A stretch of DNA of 64,000 bases, taken from assembly GCA_963753135.1 (NCBI GenBank), contig CAVWBA010000006.1:248001-312000 (forward strand). The letters are read 5' to 3'. The notes beneath the pieces are model-generated. The model ran no database searches, was not told the origin of the DNA, and saw nothing but the letters and a program-made list of their open reading frames with translations. Source of the stretch: Roseiarcus sp963753135 (lineage in GTDB: Bacteria; Pseudomonadota; Alphaproteobacteria; Rhizobiales; Beijerinckiaceae). Shown here piece after piece: positions 29,616 through 38,112 of this stretch. The first letter of the stretch is position 1. Every line of letters starts with the position of its first letter. A program made the position numbers and the translations under genes.

Positions 29616-30225
29616 CCGGATCGGACGGACCTTCCGCTACAAGGACTATCGCCGTAGCGGCTCCCAACGCCATCAGATCATGACGCTCGATGCCCACGAG
29701 TTCATGCGCCGCTTCCTGCTGCATGTCCGGCCGCACGGCTTCCACCGCATCCGGCATTACGGATTGTTCGCGAGCGCAACCCGCAAGGCCAACATCGCCC
29801 GCGTCCGCGAGCTGCTGGCCGTGGTGGCGCCGCCGCCTGCAGCCATCGTGACCGAGGAGCCGCCTGATCTGCTGCCGCCCTGTCCCTGTTGCGGCGGGCG
29901 CATGCGCATCATCGAGACCTTCGAACGCTGGATGCAGCCGCGCGCGCGCCCCGCAGCAACCGAGGCGCCGTTTGTGACCCGGCGCGGTTCATTCCCACGC
30001 CATGACGTCGCCAGGTCGCTCCGGCAAACGACGCCTTGTGCGCCCACCGTCGCGCCGGCGTCGTCCCTTGCGCTGATCCCCGCCGCCATCGTCGAAAACA
30101 CCTACCAGCGCTCCCGAATATCAGTCGTGATCGCCAAGAAATGCTCTCCGAATGCGCATCCAATCAAGCGCCGAGCCCTTCACGACCGTCCACCCCGGCA
30201 CAACCAAAACATCAAATCGCCATAA
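29616..30225 (+). pseudogene. IS91-family transposase C-terminal fragment
   Basis: The frame from about 29620 gives RTFRYKDYRRSGSQRHQIM, then LDAHEFMRRFLLHVRPHGFH, the end of the Y2-type HUH transposase, and a late zinc-finger-like CPCCGGRMRIIETFERW. The N-terminal zinc finger and the catalytic tyrosines are absent. It is joined directly to the IS21 fragment. IS91 elements move by rolling-circle replication and can carry neighbouring DNA, which may explain the join. Confidence 0.65.
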
Positions 30226-30622
30226 GCCGCGCCCTGGACATCGCGGGTTCGTTCCTCGGCGACTCTCGGACGCCTGAAGGCGTCCGAAACTCTTCACGAA
30301 TGCAGACCGACGGCTTGAATGATTGATCGCGAATAGCGGACGTTAGTTGAGTGATTGTCACGCGATGCAGGTCCGTCGCTGCGGACATTCCTCGATAGCG
30401 ATTGAATGTCCGCCGACCGACGTGGAGCAGACGTTGCCGAACGTCATGGCGGGCGTAGCGGCGGACATGAATGCACGCCGGGCGCGCCGATTGGGAGGCT
30501 AAGAACCAGCCCAGTCCACAGAAATGAGGCCTGGTGCCCTCTATTGCTTCGGCACTGACTGCTGACAGGCTTTTGGCGTCGACCGGAGACAATCTGCACC
30601 ATCGGCGTGGCGCAGTGCCTCG
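30226..30622. other. Non-coding stretch with GCGGACATT repeats
   Basis: Between the IS fragments and the GTPase gene no credible coding frame is seen. GCGGACATTC at 30381-30390 and its complement at 30404-30413 form a perfect 10-bp inverted repeat with a 13-bp spacer. Related half-sites occur near 30337 (GCGGACGTT) and 30462 (GCGGACATGAATG). Role unknown; likely a remnant of a repeated intergenic sequence. Confidence 0.45.
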
Positions 30623-31618
30623 TCAGACGAGGAGCCGCAGGAACCCGTCTGCCGCATCGGCGATGCCGCAACGGCCTTCGAGGACGGCCTCCACCAGCGC
30701 GTCGCTCTTAGGAGCGTCGAGCGTCAGGACTCGATCTCGGATCTGACGGCCGGCGGCTTGGGCGATGAGGCGACGGACGCGACGCAAGCGACTGTCCCGC
30801 TTATGCGTCGCCGAGCGGCCGGCTCGCGCTTCGACTGTGGTCGCAAGCGCCTCGACTCCCGCCCCCGAGATGGCGACAGTTTCGATCACCGGCACGTCGC
30901 GCTGGTCCGCTCGCAGCGCCAACATTGCGCGCAGATGGTCGGCGGTTCGGCTCGCCAAGGGCAGGTCGGCCTTGTTGACCACGAGGACGTCGGCGATCTC
31001 GAGGATGCCCGCCTTCATCGCCTGAATGTCGTCGCCGAGATTGGGCGCGGTGACGACAACGCAGACGTCTGCCACATCCACGATCTCCACTTCTGATTGT
31101 CCCGCGCCGACCGTTTCGATGATGATGACGTCGCGCCCCGAGGCGTCCATCAGGTCCACGAGGCGGTGAATATTCTCGCTGAGCCCGCCGAGGTGGCCGC
31201 GCGAGGCGACGGAGCGGATGAAGACGCCAGGATCCTCGACGTGGCGCTGCATCCGCACGCGGTCGCCGAGGATGGAGCCGCCGGAGATCGGGCTGGACGG
31301 ATCGACCGCCGCAACGGCGACCGTCCGGCCGGAGGCGCGAACATGGGCGATGTACGCGTCGATCAGCGTTGACTTGCCAGCGCCAGGCGCGCCGCTGAAC
31401 CCAACAATCGCCGCGTGACCGTTCGCGGGGTCGCAGAGCCGGCAGATCGCATCGCCGTGCGCGCCGCCCTGCTCGACGAGCGACAAGCAGCGCGAAAGCG
31501 CTGCTGTGTCGCCCCGCCGCAGCCGGTCAATCAGCGCAGCGAGAGCCGGCGAGACTTCAGGCGACAATGAGGGGACGTCCAAATCCCAACTCTTTTCGAA
31601 GGCAGCCAACGATTTCAC
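30623..31618 (-). CDS. MeaB/ArgK-type GTPase chaperone of the acyl-CoA mutase
   Basis: G3E-family GTPase of about 331 residues that guards B12 loading and repair of acyl-CoA mutases. P-loop GFSGAPGAGKSTLIDAYI, switch regions VDPSSPISGGSILGDR and ETVGAGQSEVEIVDVAD, and NKADLPLA for guanine recognition are all present; the C-terminal dimerisation arm ends GFLRLLV. GTG 31618 is used as the start, although TTG codons closer to the mutase stop would reduce the 62-base overlap. Last gene of the mutase operon, and a strong sign that the mutase is functional. Confidence 0.9.
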   Translation of the reverse strand: MKSLAAFEKSWDLDVPSLSPEVSPALAALIDRLRRGDTAALSRCLSLVEQGGAHGDAICRLCDPANGHAAIVGFSGAPGAGKSTLIDAYIAHVRASGRTVAVAAVDPSSPISGGSILGDRVRMQRHVEDPGVFIRSVASRGHLGGLSENIHRLVDLMDASGRDVIIIETVGAGQSEVEIVDVADVCVVVTAPNLGDDIQAMKAGILEIADVLVVNKADLPLASRTADHLRAMLALRADQRDVPVIETVAISGAGVEALATTVEARAGRSATHKRDSRLRRVRRLIAQAAGRQIRDRVLTLDAPKSDALVEAVLEGRCGIADAADGFLRLLV

Positions 31619-33239
31619 CGTGAGTGACGCCTGCGCCCGCCGCCTCGACCACCTGCGCGAAAACGTTGTCCCGTTCGTCATGCGCCGAGCGCGCAAGCGA
31701 GGCGAGGGCGCTATCGACGGCGCTACGGCTGCGGCCTTCCTTGAACGCCTTGAAACGCGCGACATGGGCCTTCATCCGTTCAGGGTCGGGTCGTTCGGTC
31801 GACTTGTGCGCGCCCTCTTCTTCGTCGGATTGGTAGCAATTGACGCCGACGACCTTCTCCTCGCCGCGTTCGATCTTCTGCTGATAGCGTAGCGCCAATT
31901 CGCCAATCATCGTCTGCACGAGCCCGCTTTCCGCGGCTCGGTACATTCCCCCCACTGCGTCGATCTTCGCGATGACCGAGAGGATCTCCGCTTCCATTTG
32001 GTCGGTCAATGTCTCCAGGTAGTACGACCCGGCGAGCGGATCGATCACGTCGCACAGATGCGCCTCTTCACGCAGGATATTCTGGGTCGCTACCGCGATA
32101 CGCGCGGTCTCCTCCGTCGGCGTCGCCACCGCCTCGTCATAGGCGTCGGTGTGCATCGATTGCAGGCCGCTCAGGATTCCTGCCATCGCCTGCGTCGTGA
32201 CGCGGGCGATGTTGTTGAGCGGCTGCTGGCGCGTGAGGTCGACGCCAGACGTCTGGCCGTGAAACTTGAAGCGCCAGGAATTGGGATTCTTCGCGCCGAG
32301 CCGCTCACGAGCAAGGCGCGCCCAGATTCGCCGCGCCGCGCGGAACTTGGCGATCTCCTCGAAGAAGCTGATCGAAATGTCGAAGAAGAACGTAAATCGT
32401 CTCAATAAGATGTCGATGTCGATTCCTCGCGCGACGCAGTCGTCGGCATATTGCAGGGCGGTCGAGAAGGTGAGGCCGACTGTCTCTGCGGGGGTTGCGC
32501 CCGCCTGCTGCATATGTTGCCCGACAACCGAAATCGGATTCCAGCTCGGCAGGCGCTCCAGACAAAAAGCGACGTGATCGGTCAGCACGCGGCGCGAACC
32601 CGGCAACGACAGCCGGTAGAACATGTGGTTTGCGATGAAGTGCGAAATGTAGTCGCTTTGGTTCGATGTGCCGGACACCTGTTCCCAGGCGATCCCACGG
32701 CGCTTTGCGACGCCGAGCGTGAAGGCTAGCAGAGTAAAAGGTGAGGGATCATTCATCGCAGTCGAAGTTTCGCCGAGCGGGACCCCGTCGAGCGCGATGT
32801 CCATGTCGTCGATCGTGTTTGAAACCGTGCCGCATGTGCCGAGCAACAGGGGATCGACCTCGTCGCAGTCGACGCCGCGGAAGCCGGAATTGCACGGCAG
32901 GAAGCTGATCGCGGTCGCGCCCGCAGCCAGAATCTGGCGCACCCGAGCGTTGTAATCCTCGGGCGTTCCGAGCCCGATCAATTGGCGCTGCGTCCATGTG
33001 CGGCCGCGGTGCATCGTCGGATAGATGCCTCTGGTAAACGGATACTGGCCGGGGAAGGCGAGATCAGCCTCGTAGGCCGAGCCGTCCCAGTCGCGCGGCG
33101 TGTACAGCGGCTTGATTTCGACGCCGGAGCGATTGACGACGCTCCGGTCGACACCAATCTGCTTCGAATAGTCCGCGCGCCACCGCGCATAGTCGTGATC
33201 GAAGCCGGGCAGAACAAGTTGAACGGCTTCCCCAGTCAT
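31557..33239 (-). CDS. B12-dependent acyl-CoA mutase, large (catalytic) subunit, divergent type
   Basis: TIM-barrel catalytic subunit, 560 residues, lacking the B12 domain that is supplied by the neighbouring small subunit, as in isobutyryl-, 2-hydroxyisobutyryl- and pivalyl-CoA mutases. ATG 33239 overlaps the small-subunit stop and has GGGAG 8 bp upstream. Fold motifs are clear: GRTWTQRQLIGLGTPEDYN, SVVGQHMQQAGA with the conserved His, FHGQTSGVDLTRQQPLNNIA and GLQSMHTDAYDEA. Methylmalonyl-CoA mutase residues Tyr89, Arg207 and Tyr243 (P. shermanii numbering, from memory) appear as Leu, Ala and Gln, ruling out dicarboxylyl-CoA substrates. The usual DMPTLMGYD loop is replaced by LPCNSGFRGVD. 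Substrate unknown. Confidence 0.9.
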   Translation of the reverse strand: MTGEAVQLVLPGFDHDYARWRADYSKQIGVDRSVVNRSGVEIKPLYTPRDWDGSAYEADLAFPGQYPFTRGIYPTMHRGRTWTQRQLIGLGTPEDYNARVRQILAAGATAISFLPCNSGFRGVDCDEVDPLLLGTCGTVSNTIDDMDIALDGVPLGETSTAMNDPSPFTLLAFTLGVAKRRGIAWEQVSGTSNQSDYISHFIANHMFYRLSLPGSRRVLTDHVAFCLERLPSWNPISVVGQHMQQAGATPAETVGLTFSTALQYADDCVARGIDIDILLRRFTFFFDISISFFEEIAKFRAARRIWARLARERLGAKNPNSWRFKFHGQTSGVDLTRQQPLNNIARVTTQAMAGILSGLQSMHTDAYDEAVATPTEETARIAVATQNILREEAHLCDVIDPLAGSYYLETLTDQMEAEILSVIAKIDAVGGMYRAAESGLVQTMIGELALRYQQKIERGEEKVVGVNCYQSDEEEGAHKSTERPDPERMKAHVARFKAFKEGRSRSAVDSALASLARSAHDERDNVFAQVVEAAGAGVTHGEIVGCLRKELGFGRPLIVA

Positions 33240-33685
33240 CGCGTCCACTCCCTTAGTTCGGCGTCGCGCGCCTCCCGCGATCTAGCCGCGAGCGCCGCGA
33301 CATGGTCGACGATCTCATCGCGCGAGGCGCCGGGACCAAATATGGCGCTGACTCCCGCCGCCAGCAGCGCCGCCTGCTCGTCCGCCGGCACGATGCCGCC
33401 CACGACGACCCCGACATGGGAAAGTCCCGCCTTCCGTAACGCCTCGACGAGTTGCGGCACGATGAGATGATCCGTGGCCAGCGAGCTGACCCCGAGCGTA
33501 TCCACGTCCTCTTCGGTAGCAAGCTTCACGACGGCGGCGATCGATTGCCAGGGCGGCGTATAGATCACGTCCATGCCGGCGTCTCGCAGGAAGGCCGCCA
33601 CGATGCGGCTGCCCCGATCGTGGCCGTCGAGTCCGATCTTGGTGACGAGCACACGGGCGGGAGGGTCTAGCCGCGGTCTGCTCAC
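33236..33685 (-). CDS. Acyl-CoA mutase small subunit (B12-binding)
   Basis: Cobalamin-binding Rossmann domain of 149 residues. The lower axial ligand motif is KIGLDGHDRGSRIVAAFLRD (DxHxxG), followed by GVSSLATDH and VGVVVGGIVPADEQ, the loops that hold the nucleotide tail. GTG 33685 overlaps the TetR stop (GTGA) with GGAGGCG upstream, and the stop overlaps the large-subunit ATG. Comparable in size and arrangement to HcmB, the 2-hydroxyisobutyryl-CoA mutase small subunit. Confidence 0.92.
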   Translation of the reverse strand: MSRPRLDPPARVLVTKIGLDGHDRGSRIVAAFLRDAGMDVIYTPPWQSIAAVVKLATEEDVDTLGVSSLATDHLIVPQLVEALRKAGLSHVGVVVGGIVPADEQAALLAAGVSAIFGPGASRDEIVDHVAALAARSREARDAELREWTR

Positions 33686-34266
33686 GATGCGCCTCCGGCA
33701 GCGCGCAGCGGCGCGAGCATCTGGCGGGCAATCTCGGAAATCGACGTCTGACCCGGCCGGTGCCAGACCGGCGTCCAGTTCAGCGAGCCGAGCAGGAACA
33801 GGCGGGCAAGTCCCGGCGCCATTCCCTCCCCCAGCTTCACTTCGTCGAACAGCACGCGAAACCGCTCTTCGTAGCGATCGCGCAGTTTGATCAGATCCGC
33901 GGCGACCTCGGGAACGTCGTCAGGAAGGATACGGATCACAACGCGGGCAAAAGCGCTCACATCAAGGATCGCCTCGAGATGAGCTTCGATCGCGGCGGCC
34001 AACCGACCCCAGGCCGTATCGCTACGCGCGACGGCCCCGTCAACTCGGTCGACTATGCGCTGCACGCCCTCCTCATACACCGCCAGCAGCAGCGCCTGCT
34101 TGTTCGGAACGTGGAAGTAGATCGCGCCCGGCGTCATCAAGGTCGCGGCGGCGAGGTCACGGATGGTTGTCGCATGGTAGCCCTGCTCGGCGAATTTCGT
34201 CGCCGCCGCGTCCAGGAGCTGAGGCCAGCGGTTCGCCTGCCGTTTTGCTTCCGTCGCCGCCAACAT
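33682..34266 (-). CDS. TetR-family regulator of the mutase operon
   Basis: TetR/AcrR-type repressor, about 194 residues from ATG 34266 (MLAATEAKRQANRWPQLLDA). The HTH is FAEQGYHATTIRDLAAATLM followed by TPGAIYFHVPNKQALLLAV. A longer open frame exists upstream but crosses the operator, so the shorter start is preferred. First gene of a tightly overlapping operon with both mutase subunits and the GTPase, and divergent from the thioesterase and CoA ligase. It likely senses a CoA thioester or free acid of the pathway. Confidence 0.88.
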   Translation of the reverse strand: MLAATEAKRQANRWPQLLDAAATKFAEQGYHATTIRDLAAATLMTPGAIYFHVPNKQALLLAVYEEGVQRIVDRVDGAVARSDTAWGRLAAAIEAHLEAILDVSAFARVVIRILPDDVPEVAADLIKLRDRYEERFRVLFDEVKLGEGMAPGLARLFLLGSLNWTPVWHRPGQTSISEIARQMLAPLRAAGGAS

Positions 34267-34286
34267 CGACCTCGCTGATGAGCTAA

Positions 34287-34302
34287 CTAAACGATTGTTT
34301 AG
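34287..34302. promoter_or_regulatory. TetR-type palindromic operator between divergent operons
   Basis: CTAAAC GATT GTTTAG, a perfect 6-bp inverted repeat with 4-bp spacer, part of an extended AACTAAACGATTGTTTAGCA. It lies 20 bp upstream of the TetR start and about 60 bp upstream of the thioesterase start, in the only promoter-sized gap (34267-34361). Position and form are typical for a TetR site controlling both directions. Confidence 0.6.
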
Positions 34303-34361
34303 CACGCTTCTGTGTGTATATTCAAGCGGATCGCGAAGCGATCGGGGGAGGAGGAGATACG

Positions 34362-34826
34362 ATGCCTGACGAGGCCGAGGACGACGGTTCAACTGGCGCG
34401 GCCTGCGCGCGCCGAATGCTAGAGGGCGACCGGGTGAGCCACGGCCTCGGGATCACGCTCGTGTCCGCCGGCGCCGGGCGCGCCGTGCTGGCAATGACGG
34501 TCCGCGAAGCCATGCTCAACGGGTTCGGAACCTGCCACGGTGGCGTCCTCTACACTTTCGCCGATACTGCGCTCTCCTGCGCCTGCAACAGCCGCAATGA
34601 ACGTTCCGTCGCCCATCATTGTTCGATCGTCTACCTGCGGCCCGGCAAGCTGGGCGAGCGGTTGACGGCGAGCGCCGTCGAACGATCGCGGTCAGGACGC
34701 GTCGGACTCTACAACGTCGCGGTGACCGATCCTTCGGGCGTCGCAATCGCGGAATTTTTCGGCCACGCTCGCCTCATCGGCGGCGCGGTCATCGTGGACG
34801 GGGCTGACGACGCCCGGACGACCTGA
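34362..34826 (+). CDS. PaaI-type hotdog-fold thioesterase
   Basis: Acyl-CoA thioesterase of 154 residues. ATG 34362 follows GGAGGAGG; an upstream in-frame start lacks a ribosome site. Hotdog motifs are HGLGITLVSAGAGRAVLAM, the active-site helix GTCHGGVLYTFADTALSCA and the closing strand SGRVGLYNVAVTDPSG. Proposed role: releasing CoA from stalled thioesters made by the neighbouring ligase/mutase route. First gene of the + strand operon. Confidence 0.87.
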   Translation: MPDEAEDDGSTGAACARRMLEGDRVSHGLGITLVSAGAGRAVLAMTVREAMLNGFGTCHGGVLYTFADTALSCACNSRNERSVAHHCSIVYLRPGKLGERLTASAVERSRSGRVGLYNVAVTDPSGVAIAEFFGHARLIGGAVIVDGADDARTT

Positions 34827-34876
34827 TTCGCCACGGGGCGAGACGAAACCAATAAAGGAACCAAAGGAGGAGCACC

Positions 34877-36238
34877 ATGGCCGACGGCATCTACTGGGAT
34901 CGCGCGAAGGAGACGCGAACACGCGCGGAACGCGAAGCGGAAGTGCTGGTCAACCTGCAAAAGCAACTTCGCTATGTCTACGAGACGCTCCCCTTCTACC
35001 GCAGCCACTACGACAAGCATGGCTTCCATCCGGATCAGGTGAAGACGCTCGACGACTTCGCGAAGCGGGTGCCGGTTATCACCAAGCCGATGCTGCGCGA
35101 CGATCAAGCGGCACATCAACCGTTCGGGCGCTATCTCGGCTGCGAGGCTGATGACATCGTCCGCGTGCACGGTTCCTCCGGCACAAGCGGCAAGCCGACG
35201 CTCTATGCTTTCTCGCGCCGGGACTGGGACTATATCGCCGACGTGATGGCGCAAGGGCTATACACCTGCGGCGTTCGCCGTGGCGACGTCGTGCAACTCG
35301 CAACAGTGTTCAGTCTCTTCATGGGTGGGTGGGGCGCGCTGCTTGGGGTCGAACGCCTCGGTGCAACCGCCTTTCCGCTCGGCGCGGGCGAGACGGAACG
35401 GCAGCTCGACCTCATGTATCGCGTCGGCTCCACGGTGCTGATCACGACGCCGACCTACGCTCTTCACATGTTGGAGACCGCTCGGTCGCTCGGCTACGAC
35501 GCCGTGAAATCACCCTTGCGGCTTGGCGTCTTTATCGGCGAGCCCGGCTCTTCGATTCCCGGTACACGGCTTGCGCTCGAACAGGGGTGGGGCATCAAGG
35601 TGCGCGACATGGCCACGACTTCCGAGCTGACCCCTTGGGCCACCAACGCTGAATGCGAAGCAGCCGGGGGACCGCATGTGATGCAGGACGAAGTGTGGAC
35701 CGAGATCGTCGCCAAAGACGATTCGGCCCGCGTCCTTCCGGATGGTGAAAGCGGCGCGATCGTCTACACGCATCTCAAGCGCAGGTCGCAACCCATGATT
35801 CGCTTTTACGCGGGCGACGAATCCCACATGACCTACGACCCCTGTTCGTGTGGCCGCACCTATCCGCGCCTTCCAGCGGGCGTGTACGGGCGGCTGGACG
35901 ACATGCTGCTTATCCGTGGCGCGAACGTCTACCCGAGCCAGGTCCAGCGCTCCTTGCTTGAGGTTCCTGGCACCGGCGTCGAGTTCAAGATTGTGCTCGA
36001 AAAAACTGGCGCTCTCGACCATGCGACCGTCGTCGTGGAGCGCGATCCCACGATAGCTCCCACCGACATGGATAAATTCGTCGCCGATCTTAAGGAGCGT
36101 GTGCGGCACAAGCTGAAGAACGACACCGCGGTGAATTTCGAGGTGGACATATTGCCTCCGAATACGCTCGAACGCGCGCTCTCAAAAGCCAAAAGAGTGG
36201 AAGATCGCAGGCCGAAATATCGGCCGAGCGATCACTGA
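34877..36238 (+). CDS. AMP-forming acyl-CoA ligase, phenylacetate-CoA ligase family
   Basis: Adenylate-forming ligase of 453 residues with AAAGGAGGAGC before the ATG. The P-loop is VHGSSGTSGKPTLYAFS, core motifs MATTSELTPWATNAECEAAG, FYAGDESHMTYDPC and a hinge GRLDDMLLIRGANVYPSQVQ. PaaK-like enzymes activate phenylacetate, but the 2-hydroxyisobutyrate-CoA ligase of Aquincola also belongs to this family and sits beside a mutase, so activation of a small branched hydroxy or methyl acid is the better guess here. Fifty bases after the thioesterase. Confidence 0.88.
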   Translation: MADGIYWDRAKETRTRAEREAEVLVNLQKQLRYVYETLPFYRSHYDKHGFHPDQVKTLDDFAKRVPVITKPMLRDDQAAHQPFGRYLGCEADDIVRVHGSSGTSGKPTLYAFSRRDWDYIADVMAQGLYTCGVRRGDVVQLATVFSLFMGGWGALLGVERLGATAFPLGAGETERQLDLMYRVGSTVLITTPTYALHMLETARSLGYDAVKSPLRLGVFIGEPGSSIPGTRLALEQGWGIKVRDMATTSELTPWATNAECEAAGGPHVMQDEVWTEIVAKDDSARVLPDGESGAIVYTHLKRRSQPMIRFYAGDESHMTYDPCSCGRTYPRLPAGVYGRLDDMLLIRGANVYPSQVQRSLLEVPGTGVEFKIVLEKTGALDHATVVVERDPTIAPTDMDKFVADLKERVRHKLKNDTAVNFEVDILPPNTLERALSKAKRVEDRRPKYRPSDH

Positions 36239-36516
36239 TTGGTTTAAAGGTTGAACGGAACGTCCACTGTTTGCGCAAAGCGAACTTTTTAGTGAGACCG
36301 AGCTGTTCGTCCGCTCCGGGCGGAAACCCAATCTGCTTGTCTTATGACTTTTCGCGCCGCTAAGGCGAGAAGGGAACCGTTGAGAGAGGGTGGCTGCCAT
36401 CTCTCAGCGGCGAGGGTCGGATCGGGAATGCGCTGACCGTTTGACGGGTCGAGCTAGAGTTTGTGTCAATCGGCGTGCAATTCTGGGCTCTGACGCACTT
36501 TCGATGAAGGCGTCGC

Positions 36517-38079
36517 CTACGCGAGGCCCATGACGCGAGCTTGGAGCAGGTCGGAGGTTTCCGCGGCCGTACATCTGGCGTTTGACGAGCTTAAGCTTGC
36601 AGACTTGACCTTCGGTTTGCCCGTTGGACCATGGCAAGGCGATCGCCGCCTCGATCGCCGCTCTGTCTTTGGATACGCCGTTGGCGAACGTGGCGACGAG
36701 GCTGAGCCGAGCTTTGCTGATCCAGACGTCAAGCTCCGCGAGCGCCTTTCGGCGAATGATGCCCTGGAACTCCAGGATGATCTCTCGCGCTTCCACCAGA
36801 ACGGCGACGCCGCTTCAATCGCCATCACGGTGATCGTCTCGGCCTTTAACAGGCGCTCTGGTCCGACGGTCAGGAGACGCGCGACGGTGCGGGCGGGTGG
36901 GGCGCGGCTCAACGCAGTGGGATCACCCTTCTCAGCCTGTTTGCGCCGCGCGCTCCATTCGCTGACGATGCGAAGGCAGCCTCGAAATCCGCGAAGCCGA
37001 AGCGCCCGCCAGAGGGCCGCTCCATTTCGACATCCGGCCTCCCATTGCTCATCGAGCCAGGGAAGATAGGGCTCGAGGGAGCTTTGTCGGACACGAAAGA
37101 CATCGGAGCGCTGGCCGCGAAGAACCTTTCGGATCAGCCCGCGGCTATACCCTGTGCGGCGCACGATCTCCTTGATCGCAATCCCTTGGTCGAACAAGGA
37201 GAGAATGGCGGCGTTGGTCTCTTCGCGGCGTACATACCCCTCATACTGCAGTTTCTCGGCAAAGGTCAGAAGCGACGGGTTGATCACCGTAGCTGCCATG
37301 GCCGTCCGGATCTGCCGCATGGACTTCCGCACGGCATCGAGAAAGGCGCCGCTCGCGTTTGCCATCAAATGCCATCGGTCGGCGACCTCGATCGCATGCG
37401 GAAGCGCCCACTGCGCCGCGGCCCCATAGCCGCCTCCACGATCGCCGGCGACGACACAGATCTGCGATTGCTGCGCCAGCCAGACCTCAACCGTGGCCGG
37501 CTCCCGATCGGGCAGAAGAGCGATCGTCGCACGTCGTTCAAGATCGCAGATCAGCGTGCCGTAGCGGTGATTGCGCCGCCAGGCCCAGTCATCAATGCCA
37601 ACAATCATGGGCGGCGGAAAGCTTCGTGCTCCACGTCGGCGCACCATGCGCAGCAGCGTATCGTTGCTCACCTCGACGTTGAGCCGACGCGAAAGAGAAG
37701 CAGCAGGCCTGCCTCCGAGCGCAATGGCGAGACAGTGGACGACGTCGTCGAGCCGGCTCGTACGTCTGGCTCTCGGTTCGACCGCTTCGAATCGTTCAGC
37801 AAAGATCCGCCGCGCGCAAGCCGCAGCATCACAGAAGAAGCGGCGGGTCTGCAAAATCAGGGCTATCCGGACGCCCGCGACCGGAAGATCACCCAGCGGT
37901 CTCCAATATTGGCTGTGCACGCGGCTGCAGACGCCTCCGCACATCGGGTATCGGCAAACAGTCGCCGCGCCTCTTATCGCGATCACCAAGCCGTCGTCGT
38001 CTTTCATCGCGCTCTCAACGACAAACCCGCGCGGAACAAGCTCCGAAACCTCAAACCCTCGGGTCACGGACTCGACCAC
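36517..38079 (-). pseudogene. ISL3-family transposase, two frameshifts
   Basis: ISL3 transposase, about 520 residues. An N-terminal zinc finger (CRYPMCGGVCSRVHSQYWRP, then FFCDAAACARRIFAERF), a DDE core starting IVGIDDWAWRRNHRYGTLIC with LLPDREPATVEVWLAQQ, and DRWHLMANASGAFLDAV. Near 36800 the frame shifts to KALAELDVWISKARLSLVAT and WSNGQTEGQVCKLKLVKRQM, and near 36580 it returns to end LLQARVMGLA. It lies between the ligase and livF, 34 bp from the latter. Terminal repeats and a target duplication could not be identified with confidence. Confidence 0.85.
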
Positions 38080-38112
38080 CGCTTGTGGGCGCTTCGGAAG
38101 AGATGCGGCTTG

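Noticed and set aside
31557..33239. Call as methylmalonyl-CoA mutase
   Set aside because: Arg207, Tyr89 and Tyr243 equivalents are replaced and the B12 domain is a separate subunit.
34877..36238. Call as true phenylacetate-CoA ligase with a paa pathway
   Set aside because: No other paa catabolic genes nearby; context fits a small branched acid instead.
36390..38112. Exact ends of the ISL3 element
   Set aside because: Candidate terminal similarity near 36403 and 38100 is too weak, and no 8-bp target duplication was convincing.
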